DNA of 11,795 nucleotides from an uncultured Alphaproteobacteria bacterium. Lineage in GTDB: Bacteria; Pseudomonadota; Alphaproteobacteria; Rs-D84. This document shows positions 4,769-11,795 of the stretch, piece after piece. A model generated the notes under the pieces. That model made no database searches, had not been told where the DNA came from, and saw only the letters and a list, made by a program, of their open reading frames with translations. Position numbers and translations under genes: made by a program. The stretch is from the NCBI GenBank assembly GCA_946625925.1, contig CAMOTP010000029.1, forward strand, positions 1 through 11,795, read 5' to 3'. The stretch's first letter is position 1. Each line of letters starts with the position of its first letter.

Positions 4769-6031
4769 TTATAAACCATATTTTGCGTTATTGTCCAGTT
4801 CTTCTTCGATTCGCACCAATTGGTTATATTTCGCCATACGGTCGGTACGTGACATAGAACCAGTTTTGATTTGTCCGGCATTTGTTGCAACAGCCAAATC
4901 TGCGATGGTTGTGTCTTCGGTTTCGCCACTGCGGTGAGAAATCACAACACCATAATTTGCATCCATTGCCATACGAATCGTTTTTAATGTTTCGGTCAAA
5001 GAACCAATTTGATTTAATTTGATAAGTATTGCATTGGCGGCACCATTTTCAATACCGCGTTTCAAACGAATCGGATTTGTGACGAATAAATCATCACCGA
5101 CCAATTGGATTTTGCTGCCCAATTCGGCTGTCATTTTTTTCCAACCATCCCAGTCTTCTTCGGCCAAGGCATCTTCGATAGAAATGATTGGATATTTTTT
5201 GCATAAATCAGCAAAGAATTTAATCATATCATCAGATGATAATTTTTTGCCTTCGAATTCATATACACCGTCGTGATAGAATTCAGATGCCGCAACGTCC
5301 AAACCGATTGAAACCTGTTCGCCAGGAATATAACCCGCAGATTTAATTGCTTTGACGATTGTGGATAATGCCTCGTCACAGGAATTAAAGTTTGGTGCAA
5401 AGCCGCCTTCGTCACCGACATTTGTTGAATTGCCAGCGGTTTTCAGAATCTTTTTCAAATTGTGGAATATTTCAGACCCCATGCGAATCGCATTGAATTC
5501 GTTTGTTGCACCATTTGGAATAATCATAAATTCCTGGGCATCCAAACCGTTATCGGCATGTGCGCCACCGTTTATGATATTCATCATTGGACGTGGTAAA
5601 ACGCAAGGATTTGGATTGCCGTAAATTTCAGCAATATATTTATATAATGGTATATGTTTCTGATTCGCAGCCGCATGTGCCACCGCCAATGATACAGATA
5701 AAATTGCATTTGCACCCAATTTATCTTTATTTGGTGTGCCGTCCAAATCCAGCATTTTTTCATCGATTTCGGTTTGTGATGTTGCGGTCATACCCAATAA
5801 GGCAGGGCGAATAATTTCGTTTACATTTTTGACAGCGGTTAAAACGCCTTTGCCCATATATGCGTTTTCGCCATCGCGGAGTTCAAGTGCCTCGAACGAA
5901 CCGGTTGATGCACCGGATGGTACCGCGGCGCGACCCAATGCGCCCCCAGATAAAATAACATCACATTCAACGGTTGGGTTACCGCGTGAATCCATAATTT
6001 GACGTGCATGAATATCAACAATTTTAAACAT
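4769..6031 (-). CDS. eno: Enolase (phosphopyruvate hydratase)
   Basis: It catalyses the reversible conversion of 2-phosphoglycerate to phosphoenolpyruvate in glycolysis and is a cytoplasmic Mg-dependent dimer or octamer. The 420 aa length is full for the family (about 420-432). Visible active-site elements: SGASTG loop (39-44), His158 in NGGAHADN, Glu208 in GDEGGFAPN, metal ligands Asp245 (GLDVAASEF), Glu286 (SIEDALAEEDWDGW) and Asp313 (VGDDLFVTN), catalytic Lys338 (LIKLNQIGSLTET), and His366-Arg367-Ser368 (SHRSGETEDT). The start at 6031 (MFKIVDIHARQIMDSRGNPTV) has AAGGT at 6038-6042 with 6-base spacing. Nothing suggests loss of function. The gene is divergent from the secreted 658 aa gene across a 213-base AT-rich gap. 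Confidence 0.99.
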   Translation of the reverse strand: MFKIVDIHARQIMDSRGNPTVECDVILSGGALGRAAVPSGASTGSFEALELRDGENAYMGKGVLTAVKNVNEIIRPALLGMTATSQTEIDEKMLDLDGTPNKDKLGANAILSVSLAVAHAAANQKHIPLYKYIAEIYGNPNPCVLPRPMMNIINGGAHADNGLDAQEFMIIPNGATNEFNAIRMGSEIFHNLKKILKTAGNSTNVGDEGGFAPNFNSCDEALSTIVKAIKSAGYIPGEQVSIGLDVAASEFYHDGVYEFEGKKLSSDDMIKFFADLCKKYPIISIEDALAEEDWDGWKKMTAELGSKIQLVGDDLFVTNPIRLKRGIENGAANAILIKLNQIGSLTETLKTIRMAMDANYGVVISHRSGETEDTTIADLAVATNAGQIKTGSMSRTDRMAKYNQLVRIEEELDNNAKYGL

Positions 6032-6244
6032 ATTTTTACCTTTTTCCCTTTATAATTTTAATCAAAAATTTTTGTGCCGAATATTTATTGCATAAAAAGA
6101 ATTTTTTTGCAAATGCAATTAATGTAAAAATTTTTAAATAACATATTGTTTTTTCTTGCACAGGTATATGAAAATTTTTTAGCATTGAAAAGAAAGGAAT
6201 TTTTTTATCGTAAATTAAATAAAGTTAACCCAGGGGGGAAAAGT
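6032..6244. other. AT-rich divergent intergenic region with inverted repeat
   Basis: This gap separates eno (minus) from the secreted-protein gene (plus) and must hold both promoters. I see no clean -35/-10 pair for either. It contains ATTGCAT (6087-6093) and ATGCAAT (6113-6119), a 7-base inverted repeat separated by 19 bases that could be an operator, plus many A and T runs. An open frame reaching back to 6146 crosses part of it but lacks a ribosome site and is probably not translated. Confidence 0.4.
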
Positions 6245-8221
6245 ATGAAAAAATTAATATGTTTGGTTGCAATGTTGTTTGCTGTGACAAATGCATTTGC
6301 ATTACCCAAGGGTTATACCGAATTGGAGTGGATTAAGTTAGCTGGAAGGCAGTATATTGATACTGGGGTTGTTTTGAAATCTACGACGAATATAGAACAT
6401 GTAATGAAAGCGAAATTGAACACAGCTGGTAGTGATTTTCAAACTTTTGCTGGTTTTATGGCATCTGGAACTACCCCAAGATATGGTTTTTCTGCTTATA
6501 GTGGTTCTTGGATGATAGGTATTAATACGACGAAAAATGGTAGTCGTATAGATGCCGATGAGCATACTTTACATTTTATAACTACAACGAGTAGTCAGAC
6601 GTTATATGATACAGATGGTAAAACTATTTTGGTAACAGGAGATTTGACGGGTTCTTTTGCAGATAATACATTGTCGTTGTATATTGGTGCTCGTCATGAA
6701 CCTGGTGCTGTTAATAACTATGTTAAAGGGTATATTGGTTATACTTATTTGAAACAAAATGGTAGGATGTTGTATGAATATATTCCAGCTAAGCGTGATA
6801 GTGATGGTGTAGTTGGTATGTATGATATGGTGAGTCAAAAATTCCTTGCTGGTTCAGGTGGTTTTGAAGCAGGACCGGTTGCGTCGGGTGGCAGGTCTGG
6901 TGATGGTAAGATTGTTATTGCAACCAAGAAATATAATGAAAATGTTTTTGCACCTGTGTCGCAAACATTGGCGGGATTACGCAGTAATATTTCCGATATT
7001 GTTGATGATGTTTATGCCCAGGCAACTGATATTGCGGATTTAAATTCACAAAAGCAAACGCGTCCGGCAACAGGTTGTCCGGCAGGTAAAAAATGTTTGT
7101 TGGTTAAAACACCAGCGGGGCAAAATGCGTGGTATGAAATTGCCGATTGTGGCGAAGATATGTTCCTGAGTAATGTTGGTAGTAATATTACGTTTGGTGG
7201 AACATATTATGGTGGATATAAAGATGGTTCAACCGCAGAACGTGCTTGTGCAGCCAGCGGTGCAAACTGTGCCAATAATGGTTGGATGCGTTCTTTTGCA
7301 AATGGTGTCGTATATGGTGAGGCAATCAGATTATCTGTGGCACAAAGTACAGGAACGGTGGTTGAATTGCCTTCAAATATTCAAAATGATCCAAATGGCA
7401 GAAATTGTCTGTGCCGTGCAACCGGTTATCGTTTGAAAAATGGCAACAGTTATGGATCAATGGTTTCTGTGACAACTGATAAATGGTATGTGTCGCATGG
7501 TATGGGGTACAGCGGTTCAACATGTCAACATAATTGTGCGTTTGATGGTGACCAGCAACCAGATGGTGGTATAGATGTTCCTTACTATGCCGCGATTTCA
7601 AATACATGTGGTGGTTCGGTCGCATCAGCAGCAATGTGTACATATAACCGGTGGTTCGCCAGTATTATACAAGAAAATCTGACAACAGGTGTAATTGGAT
7701 ATGATGGGAATAATGGTGATCATAATACTGGTTTGTGTGCAAATCCATCTGGAACCGATGCAACATGGTGTGCCAGTAGCAGTACAGCACATTCCACAGT
7801 TGAAACCAGTTGGTGCAATAATGATGGAACACAGTGCTATCCAAATTCTTGGATTGTGAATTATTCTATGAATGCTTCTGCAACCGAAGGGGCGAATAAT
7901 CCAAAATTATATGGTCGTGCGTTTTGTACGGATATGAGTACAGCCGGTATGGTCGCTGGGACGTTGCTTACCGCCAGCCAGATTGGTACAAAAAGTATAG
8001 AGGGTTATTCCAGAGATAGTGACTCTTTGGCTTGTGTGTGCCAGGTACAAGGTTATAAAAATGCCAGTGCGTCCAATATGACATCGGTGCAGTCGAATTA
8101 TGTTTATGTTGATAAAAATGGAAAATGTCATGAATACTGTCAAAATTATTGTGCCAATTACTTCAAAAATAATCCGCATAATGATTTGATACGTGAATTG
8201 GCTGGAACTTGCCCATTATAA
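6245..8221 (+). CDS. Secreted LamG-like plus Cys-rich repeat protein (658 aa)
   Basis: The start at 6245 is set by the Shine-Dalgarno AGGGGGG (6232-6238) and by a textbook signal peptide, MKKLICLVAMLFAVTNAFA with cleavage after Ala19; the frame extends 33 codons upstream without such support. Residues 20-210 form a concanavalin A/LamG-like domain (LPKGYTELEWI, QYIDTGV, LYIGARH, KGYIGYTYLKQNGRMLYEYIPA, then GMYDMVSQKF), a fold that often binds glycans. Residues about 235-270 are a helical linker. Residues 278-658 are Cys-rich with internal repeats. NCLCRATGY (387-395) matches ACVCQVQGY (596-604), each followed by a C-x3-C pair (427/431 and 628/632). Three C-x(6-9)-C-x4-W motifs occur (335/342/347, 455/465/470, 524/531/536). 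It is likely exported and disulfide-bonded, perhaps surface-attached. No catalytic motif, lipobox or anchor is seen. Adhesion or glycan recognition is inference. Confidence 0.9.
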   Translation: MKKLICLVAMLFAVTNAFALPKGYTELEWIKLAGRQYIDTGVVLKSTTNIEHVMKAKLNTAGSDFQTFAGFMASGTTPRYGFSAYSGSWMIGINTTKNGSRIDADEHTLHFITTTSSQTLYDTDGKTILVTGDLTGSFADNTLSLYIGARHEPGAVNNYVKGYIGYTYLKQNGRMLYEYIPAKRDSDGVVGMYDMVSQKFLAGSGGFEAGPVASGGRSGDGKIVIATKKYNENVFAPVSQTLAGLRSNISDIVDDVYAQATDIADLNSQKQTRPATGCPAGKKCLLVKTPAGQNAWYEIADCGEDMFLSNVGSNITFGGTYYGGYKDGSTAERACAASGANCANNGWMRSFANGVVYGEAIRLSVAQSTGTVVELPSNIQNDPNGRNCLCRATGYRLKNGNSYGSMVSVTTDKWYVSHGMGYSGSTCQHNCAFDGDQQPDGGIDVPYYAAISNTCGGSVASAAMCTYNRWFASIIQENLTTGVIGYDGNNGDHNTGLCANPSGTDATWCASSSTAHSTVETSWCNNDGTQCYPNSWIVNYSMNASATEGANNPKLYGRAFCTDMSTAGMVAGTLLTASQIGTKSIEGYSRDSDSLACVCQVQGYKNASASNMTSVQSNYVYVDKNGKCHEYCQNYCANYFKNNPHNDLIRELAGTCPL

Positions 8222-8241
8222 AATAAAGATGATTTCTAAAT

Positions 8242-8274
8242 ACAGGTCGCGAATTGCGACCTGTTTGTTTTTTG
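8242..8274 (+). terminator. Terminator of the secreted LamG-like gene
   Basis: The perfect 9-bp stem ACAGGTCGC / GCGACCTGT with loop GAATT is followed by TTGTTTTTTG. It lies about 20 bases past the stop and separates the gene from clpB. Confidence 0.9.
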
Positions 8275-8285
8275 TCCTAGGGCTA

Positions 8286-8315
8286 TTGAATTTTTATACT
8301 GTCGCATTATATATT
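8286..8315 (+). promoter_or_regulatory. Probable promoter of the clpB-like gene
   Basis: The -35-like TTGAAT (8286-8291) is followed by TATATA (8308-8313, 16-base spacing) or TATATT (8310-8315, 18-base spacing). It looks like a housekeeping promoter; I see no clear heat-shock (sigma-32) signature in this gap. Confidence 0.45.
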
Positions 8316-8341
8316 CCATTGATAAAAAAAGAGGTGTATAT

Positions 8342-10399
8342 ATGAATCCAGAAGAAATGCAAGAATCACCACAACAGGCGATTGAAAAATATACAACCGA
8401 TTTTACTAAATTGGCGATGGACGGTAAATTGGACCCGGTGATTGGTCGTGATGAAGAAATTCGCAGAACTATTCAGGTACTGTCCCGTCGTACAAAAAAT
8501 AACCCGGTTTTAATTGGTAATCCGGGTGTTGGTAAAACCGCTATTGTCGAAGGTTTGGCTGAACGAATCGTTTCGCGTGATATACCGGAAAATTTACAAA
8601 ATAAAAAATTGTTGTCGCTGGATATGGGCGCATTGATGGCTGGCGCAATGTATCGTGGCCAATTTGAAGGCAGATTAAAGGCAATTTTGAAAGCCGTCAA
8701 AGATGCCAATGGTCAAATCATTTTGTTCATTGATGAATTGCATACTATGGTCGGTGCCGGCAAAGGCGAGGGCAGTATGGATGCAGGAAATCTGTTGAAA
8801 CCAATGTTGGCGCGTGGTGAATTGCACTGTTTGGGTGCAACGACGTTGGATGAATATCGTCAATATATTGAAAAAGATCCGGCCCTGGCACGTCGTTTCC
8901 AACCGGTGTATGTCGAAGAACCAACCGTTGAAGATACGATTTCTATATTGCGTGGATTAAAAGAAAAATACGAAGGTCATCATGGTGTTCGTATTTCTGA
9001 TTCGGCTTTGGTTTCCGCAGTGAAATTATCAAATCGTTATATTACTGACAGATTTTTGCCGGATAAAGCTATTGATTTAATCGACGAGGCCGCCGCACGT
9101 GTGCGTATCGAGGTGTCCAGTAAACCAGATAGCTTGGACGAAGTTGATAGAAAGTTGCAACAATTAAAAATTGAACAACAGGCTTTGAAAAAAGAAAAAG
9201 ACGAAGAATCTGCACGTCGTTTGGTCGAATTGGAATCTTTGATTAAAAAAACCGAAGATGAATCGAAAAGGTTGACGGCAGCATGGCATGCAGAACAAGA
9301 AAAAATGCATGGCTTGTCAGATGCAATGGCGGCATTGGATGCGGCCAAGGCCGAGGTCGCAACGGCTGTGCGTAGTGGTGATTATGAAAAAGCATCTGCA
9401 TTGCAATACGGTAAAATTCCAGAACTGACCGAAAAAATTAAAAAGATGAATACAGACGCGCACGAATATAAAACTGTGTTGCCAGAACATATCGCGGCGG
9501 TTGTCAGTAAGTGGACAGGTGTGCCGGCTGATAGACTTACAACCGAAGAACAATCAAAATTATTAAATATCGAAGACGAATTGCGTAAACGTGTCGTTGG
9601 TCAAGACGAAGCTTTGTCTGTGATTGCACGCGCTATTCGTCGCAGTCGTGCAGGATTGTCTGACCCACGCAGACCATCGGGCAGTTTTATGTTCTTGGGA
9701 CCAACAGGTGTTGGTAAAACCGAGGTTGCCAAGGCATTGGCGGAATATCTGTTTAATGACGATACTGCAATGACGCGAATCGATATGAGTGAATATATGG
9801 AACCACATTCTGTTGCACGTTTAATCGGTGCTCCCCCGGGATATGTCGGTTATGATCAGGGTGGTGTTTTGACGGAATCTGTACGTCGTCGTCCTTATCA
9901 GGTTTTGTTGTTCGATGAAATCGAAAAGGCAAACCCAGATGTATTTAATGTGTTTTTACAAATATTGGATGATGGTCGTTTGACCGATGGCCAGGGGCAT
10001 ATTGTGAATTTCACAAATACTATTATCATAATGACCAGTAATTTGCCATCAATGGATGCGGTTAAAAAACATTTCCGTCCTGAATTCATAAATCGTATCG
10101 ATGAAATATTATTCTTTAATGCGCTGGGCAAAGATGTGATGGGTGGTATCGTAAAGATTCAGTTGCGAAACCTGTCGAAACGTTTGGCGGAACGAAATAT
10201 CACGTTGGATGTGACGGAACCTGCAATCAAATGGTTGGCGGAAAATGGATATGATGCTGTGTTTGGGGCACGTCCATTGAAACGTTTGATTACATCAGCG
10301 GTCGAAGATAAAATCGCAGATTTGATTTTGTCAGGTGAAATTACCGATGGTTCAACGGTATATGTCGATGTCCATGGCAAAGAATTAACAGTAAAATAA
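8342..10399 (+). CDS. clpB: ClpB disaggregase lacking the N-terminal domain (685 aa)
   Basis: This AAA+ unfoldase normally rescues aggregated proteins with DnaK. The start is fixed by GAGGTG (8331-8336) and an upstream terminator and promoter; the first 16 residues align just after the usual N-domain, which is absent, giving 685 aa instead of about 860. Two ATPase modules are complete: Walker A GNPGVGKT (59-66), Walker B ILFIDE (127-132), pore tyrosine in MYRGQFEG (Tyr104); second Walker A GPTGVGKT (453-460), GYVGYDQGG pore loop (500-508), Walker B VLLFDE (521-526), FINRID (582-587) and sensor 2 GARPLKR (642-648). The coiled-coil middle domain (about 263-386) is present, which marks ClpB rather than ClpA or ClpX. 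Between MTSNL (564-568) and HFRPEF only 8 residues remain where E. coli ClpB has about 27. It resembles the short ClpB made from an internal start in E. coli, but here no long form is encoded. Confidence 0.95.
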   Translation: MNPEEMQESPQQAIEKYTTDFTKLAMDGKLDPVIGRDEEIRRTIQVLSRRTKNNPVLIGNPGVGKTAIVEGLAERIVSRDIPENLQNKKLLSLDMGALMAGAMYRGQFEGRLKAILKAVKDANGQIILFIDELHTMVGAGKGEGSMDAGNLLKPMLARGELHCLGATTLDEYRQYIEKDPALARRFQPVYVEEPTVEDTISILRGLKEKYEGHHGVRISDSALVSAVKLSNRYITDRFLPDKAIDLIDEAAARVRIEVSSKPDSLDEVDRKLQQLKIEQQALKKEKDEESARRLVELESLIKKTEDESKRLTAAWHAEQEKMHGLSDAMAALDAAKAEVATAVRSGDYEKASALQYGKIPELTEKIKKMNTDAHEYKTVLPEHIAAVVSKWTGVPADRLTTEEQSKLLNIEDELRKRVVGQDEALSVIARAIRRSRAGLSDPRRPSGSFMFLGPTGVGKTEVAKALAEYLFNDDTAMTRIDMSEYMEPHSVARLIGAPPGYVGYDQGGVLTESVRRRPYQVLLFDEIEKANPDVFNVFLQILDDGRLTDGQGHIVNFTNTIIIMTSNLPSMDAVKKHFRPEFINRIDEILFFNALGKDVMGGIVKIQLRNLSKRLAERNITLDVTEPAIKWLAENGYDAVFGARPLKRLITSAVEDKIADLILSGEITDGSTVYVDVHGKELTVK

Positions 10400-10424
10400 A
10401 AATCGGGGTTAATCCCCGATTTTT
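10399..10424. terminator. Shared bidirectional terminator
   Basis: The stem AATCGGGG / CCCCGATT with loop TTAAT has A and T runs on both sides. It lies between the convergent clpB and hydrolase genes (37-base gap) and can end both transcripts. Confidence 0.9.
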
Positions 10425-10436
10425 ATGATATTAAAA

Positions 10437-11372
10437 TTATTTTCGAGATTTGCGACGTTGTGATTGAATCAAACTGATAACAGCTCTGTTGTTTTCGTAT
10501 ACGTCCAAAAAACTGTGTTTTGCGTTTGGTAAAATAATGAATTTAAAACGCTTGTGGTTTGATTCTTTTTCTAATATGCTGAACCTTTCTTGTAATAATT
10601 CCAGTGATGTTTTTTTGTCTTTTTCACCCGCAACGATGGTTATATATGTATCCCATTTATTCATCAGGTCTGGTCTGAATTTTGTAGAAGTCATATCTGA
10701 TAAAAATTTTGGCATTAATGTCACGTAACGTGTATGATTACATTCGTGAACATCAAATATATTTGTGATAGGTAATATCCCGTATGGTGTTTTAAAATTA
10801 TTAGATTCACAACGTGTATAAACAATTTTTTTGAGTGAATCAAACCATTGCGATCCTGGCCATGGCGCAAATAACATAACAGATGTTATGTTTGTTTTTT
10901 TACCTTTTTTAACTGTATTATTTAATGCGTCGATTATTCCTGTGGCACCGGCTGAATGACCGATTAAGATATTTTGTTGATTTATAGAATATGGTTCTAT
11001 GAAATCAATGCAACTTTCTAATATGGTTACGAATTCTTTGTATGTTATTTTGCGTGCGTTTTCAACTGTGGGGGTATCATAAAATTTGCCCAAAAATGTA
11101 TCAAAAGTAATAACGTTGTGGCGATGTGATAATGCCCAATATGTTAATGTTTTCATCAATGGGTCGATGTTTGTGTTTGTACACATGCCAGGACTTAATA
11201 TGATATTACCATATGGGTTTTGGGACGGTGTTTCATAGTAAGAAATTGTGGCAGATGAATTTATCTTGGTCCCAGAGTAGTGGACAGTTTGCCATTTTAA
11301 TGTTTTGCTCTTTAATTCTGGTAATAAATCTTCGTAATTATCCGGAATTGCTAATGATTTAAATTGTTTCAT
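10437..11372 (-). CDS. Alpha/beta-hydrolase fold protein (311 aa)
   Basis: A serine hydrolase of the alpha/beta fold. The nucleophile elbow is GHSAG (138-142, Ser140) after the strand NQQNILI. The likely acid is Asp252 in VAGEKDKKT and the likely histidine His286 in LPNAKHSFLD, in the right order. An early strand NIILSPGM (56-63) and the HNVITFD strand (85-91) fit the core sheet, and SPGM may carry the oxyanion region. A cap-like insert (about 171-235) separates the nucleophile half from the acid. There is no signal peptide, so it is cytoplasmic. The C-terminus is basic (SQRRKSRK). The Shine-Dalgarno is weak (AGAAG). The substrate cannot be read from sequence; esterase, lipase or acyl-peptidase activity is equally possible. 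It has its own promoter and shares a terminator with clpB. Confidence 0.85.
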   Translation of the reverse strand: MKQFKSLAIPDNYEDLLPELKSKTLKWQTVHYSGTKINSSATISYYETPSQNPYGNIILSPGMCTNTNIDPLMKTLTYWALSHRHNVITFDTFLGKFYDTPTVENARKITYKEFVTILESCIDFIEPYSINQQNILIGHSAGATGIIDALNNTVKKGKKTNITSVMLFAPWPGSQWFDSLKKIVYTRCESNNFKTPYGILPITNIFDVHECNHTRYVTLMPKFLSDMTSTKFRPDLMNKWDTYITIVAGEKDKKTSLELLQERFSILEKESNHKRFKFIILPNAKHSFLDVYENNRAVISLIQSQRRKSRK

Positions 11373-11394
11373 GTTTTTACTTCTTTTTGGTTAT

Positions 11395-11422
11395 ATTATA
11401 GACAAAATTTTTAATATGTCAA
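11395..11422 (-). promoter_or_regulatory. Strong promoter of the hydrolase gene
   Basis: On the minus strand TTGACA (11417-11422) and TATAAT (11395-11400) are both perfect consensus boxes, separated by 16 bases. The start codon is 22 bases past the -10 box, leaving a short leader. Confidence 0.8.
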
Positions 11423-11439
11423 ATTGTTTGTTTTTTTAT

Positions 11440-11468
11440 TTGACTTATGGAAAATAAATGTATAAAAT
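11440..11468 (+). promoter_or_regulatory. Promoter of tRNA-Ala-rpsU
   Basis: TTGACT (11440-11445) and TAAAAT (11463-11468) are separated by 17 bases, each one mismatch from consensus. The -35 box is 17 bases from that of the divergent hydrolase promoter. The tRNA begins 34 bases after the -10 box. Confidence 0.65.
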
Positions 11469-11502
11469 GGTTGAGCTTTCGAAATGAAGGTGGCAAAGTT
11501 TT

Positions 11503-11578
11503 GGGGTTGTAGCTCAGTTGGTAGAGCATCTGCTTTGCAAGCAGAGGGTCGTCAGTTCGAGTCTGATCAGCTCCACCA
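11503..11578 (+). tRNA. tRNA-Ala (anticodon TGC)
   Basis: The 76-base gene has acceptor GGGGTTG pairing with CAGCTCC, including the G3-U70 pair that identifies alanine tRNAs, with discriminator A and an encoded CCA. The anticodon stem TCTGC/GCAGA encloses TTTGCAA (anticodon TGC). The D-arm AGCTCAGTTGGTAGAGC and the T-loop TTCGAGT are standard. It is followed 51 bases later by rpsU with no terminator between, so the two are probably one transcript. Confidence 0.98.
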
Positions 11579-11629
11579 AAATTTTGAAAATAAGTTTAAT
11601 ACAAAGTTCGCCGAAGGGGGTGAATACAT

Positions 11630-11795
11630 ATGGTTAAGGTTTTGGTTCGTGATAATAACGTTGAACAGGCTTTACGTGTTGCAAAACGCAAATCACAAAA
11701 AGAAGGTCTGTATCGTGAAATGAAAGAACGTCAACGTTATGAAAAACCAACAACAAAACGCAAACGCTTGAAAGAAGAAGCTGTGCGTAATGAAA
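11630..11795 (+). CDS. rpsU: 30S ribosomal protein bS21 (partial, runs off the window)
   Basis: The 55 visible residues begin MVKVLVRDNNVEQALRVAKR, continue KEGLYREMKERQRYEKPTTK and end in a basic KRKRLKEEAVRNE, matching bS21, a small-subunit protein near the mRNA exit and anti-Shine-Dalgarno region that takes part in initiation. The start is ATG at 11630 with an AAGGGGGTG Shine-Dalgarno at 11614-11622. The reading frame is open to the window edge; only about 10-20 residues are expected to be missing. It sits directly downstream of tRNA-Ala. Confidence 0.97.
   Translation, partial: MVKVLVRDNNVEQALRVAKRKSQKEGLYREMKERQRYEKPTTKRKRLKEEAVRNE

Noticed and set aside
6146..6244. N-terminal extension of the LamG-like protein to a start at 6146
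   Set aside because: It would bury the signal peptide 33 residues inside and lacks a ribosome site, whereas 6245 has AGGGGGG at proper spacing.
11484..11723. A 79-codon plus-strand open frame over tRNA-Ala
   Set aside because: It translates the tRNA itself (the familiar GCSSVGRA pattern) and then runs out of frame over rpsU.
1..11795. CRISPR array, transposase, toxin-antitoxin pair or complete defence system
   Set aside because: I found no spaced direct repeats, DDE or serine recombinase motifs, or toxin-antitoxin gene pairs; the only repeats are those listed around 2122-2496.

Overview
The window reads as chromosomal DNA of an AT-rich bacterium, most likely an uncultured, host- or gut-associated alphaproteobacterium. 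The bL28, enolase and ClpB proteins look alphaproteobacterial by eye, and the secreted proteins (LamG-like plus Cys-rich architecture, Gly-zipper proteins) resemble families of gut alphaproteobacterial metagenome bins. This placement is inference from remembered family patterns, not a search. Stops are almost all TAA, with one TGA, so the standard code fits. Intergenic gaps are short and most genes are followed by a clear intrinsic terminator.

Layout, left to right. Positions 1-2051 (minus strand) hold a lineage-specific block: a one-base-overlapping pair of secreted proteins (165 aa Cys-rich and 319 aa with Gly/Ala-rich helical hairpins), and upstream of them a 139 aa cytoplasmic protein with its own promoter. 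Positions 2064-2477 are gene-free but structured: two hairpins, a palindromic element, two copies of a ~37 bp repeat, and a 19 bp duplicate of the 3' end of tRNA-Leu. Positions 2478-2949 (minus) hold rpmB followed by tRNA-Leu(CAA). Positions 3010-6031 (minus) hold a DUF4301 protein, a 67 aa two-helix membrane protein of superinfection-immunity type, and enolase.

Positions 6245-8221 (plus) encode a 658 aa secreted protein with an N-terminal LamG-like domain and Cys-rich repeats. Positions 8342-10399 (plus) encode a ClpB disaggregase lacking the whole N-terminal substrate-binding domain, with its own promoter and Shine-Dalgarno site. A shared bidirectional terminator separates it from a convergent alpha/beta-hydrolase (10437-11372, minus). 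Divergent promoters then serve the hydrolase and a tRNA-Ala(UGC)-rpsU unit; rpsU runs off the right edge.

The housekeeping part (rpmB, tRNA-Leu, eno, clpB, tRNA-Ala, rpsU) is ordinary in content. The items most worth a second look are the tRNA-Leu 3'-end duplication bounding a 175 bp tract, the N-less ClpB, the coupled Gly-zipper/Cys-rich secreted pair, and the LamG/Cys-rich secreted protein. I see no CRISPR array, transposase, integrase, rRNA or complete defence system.
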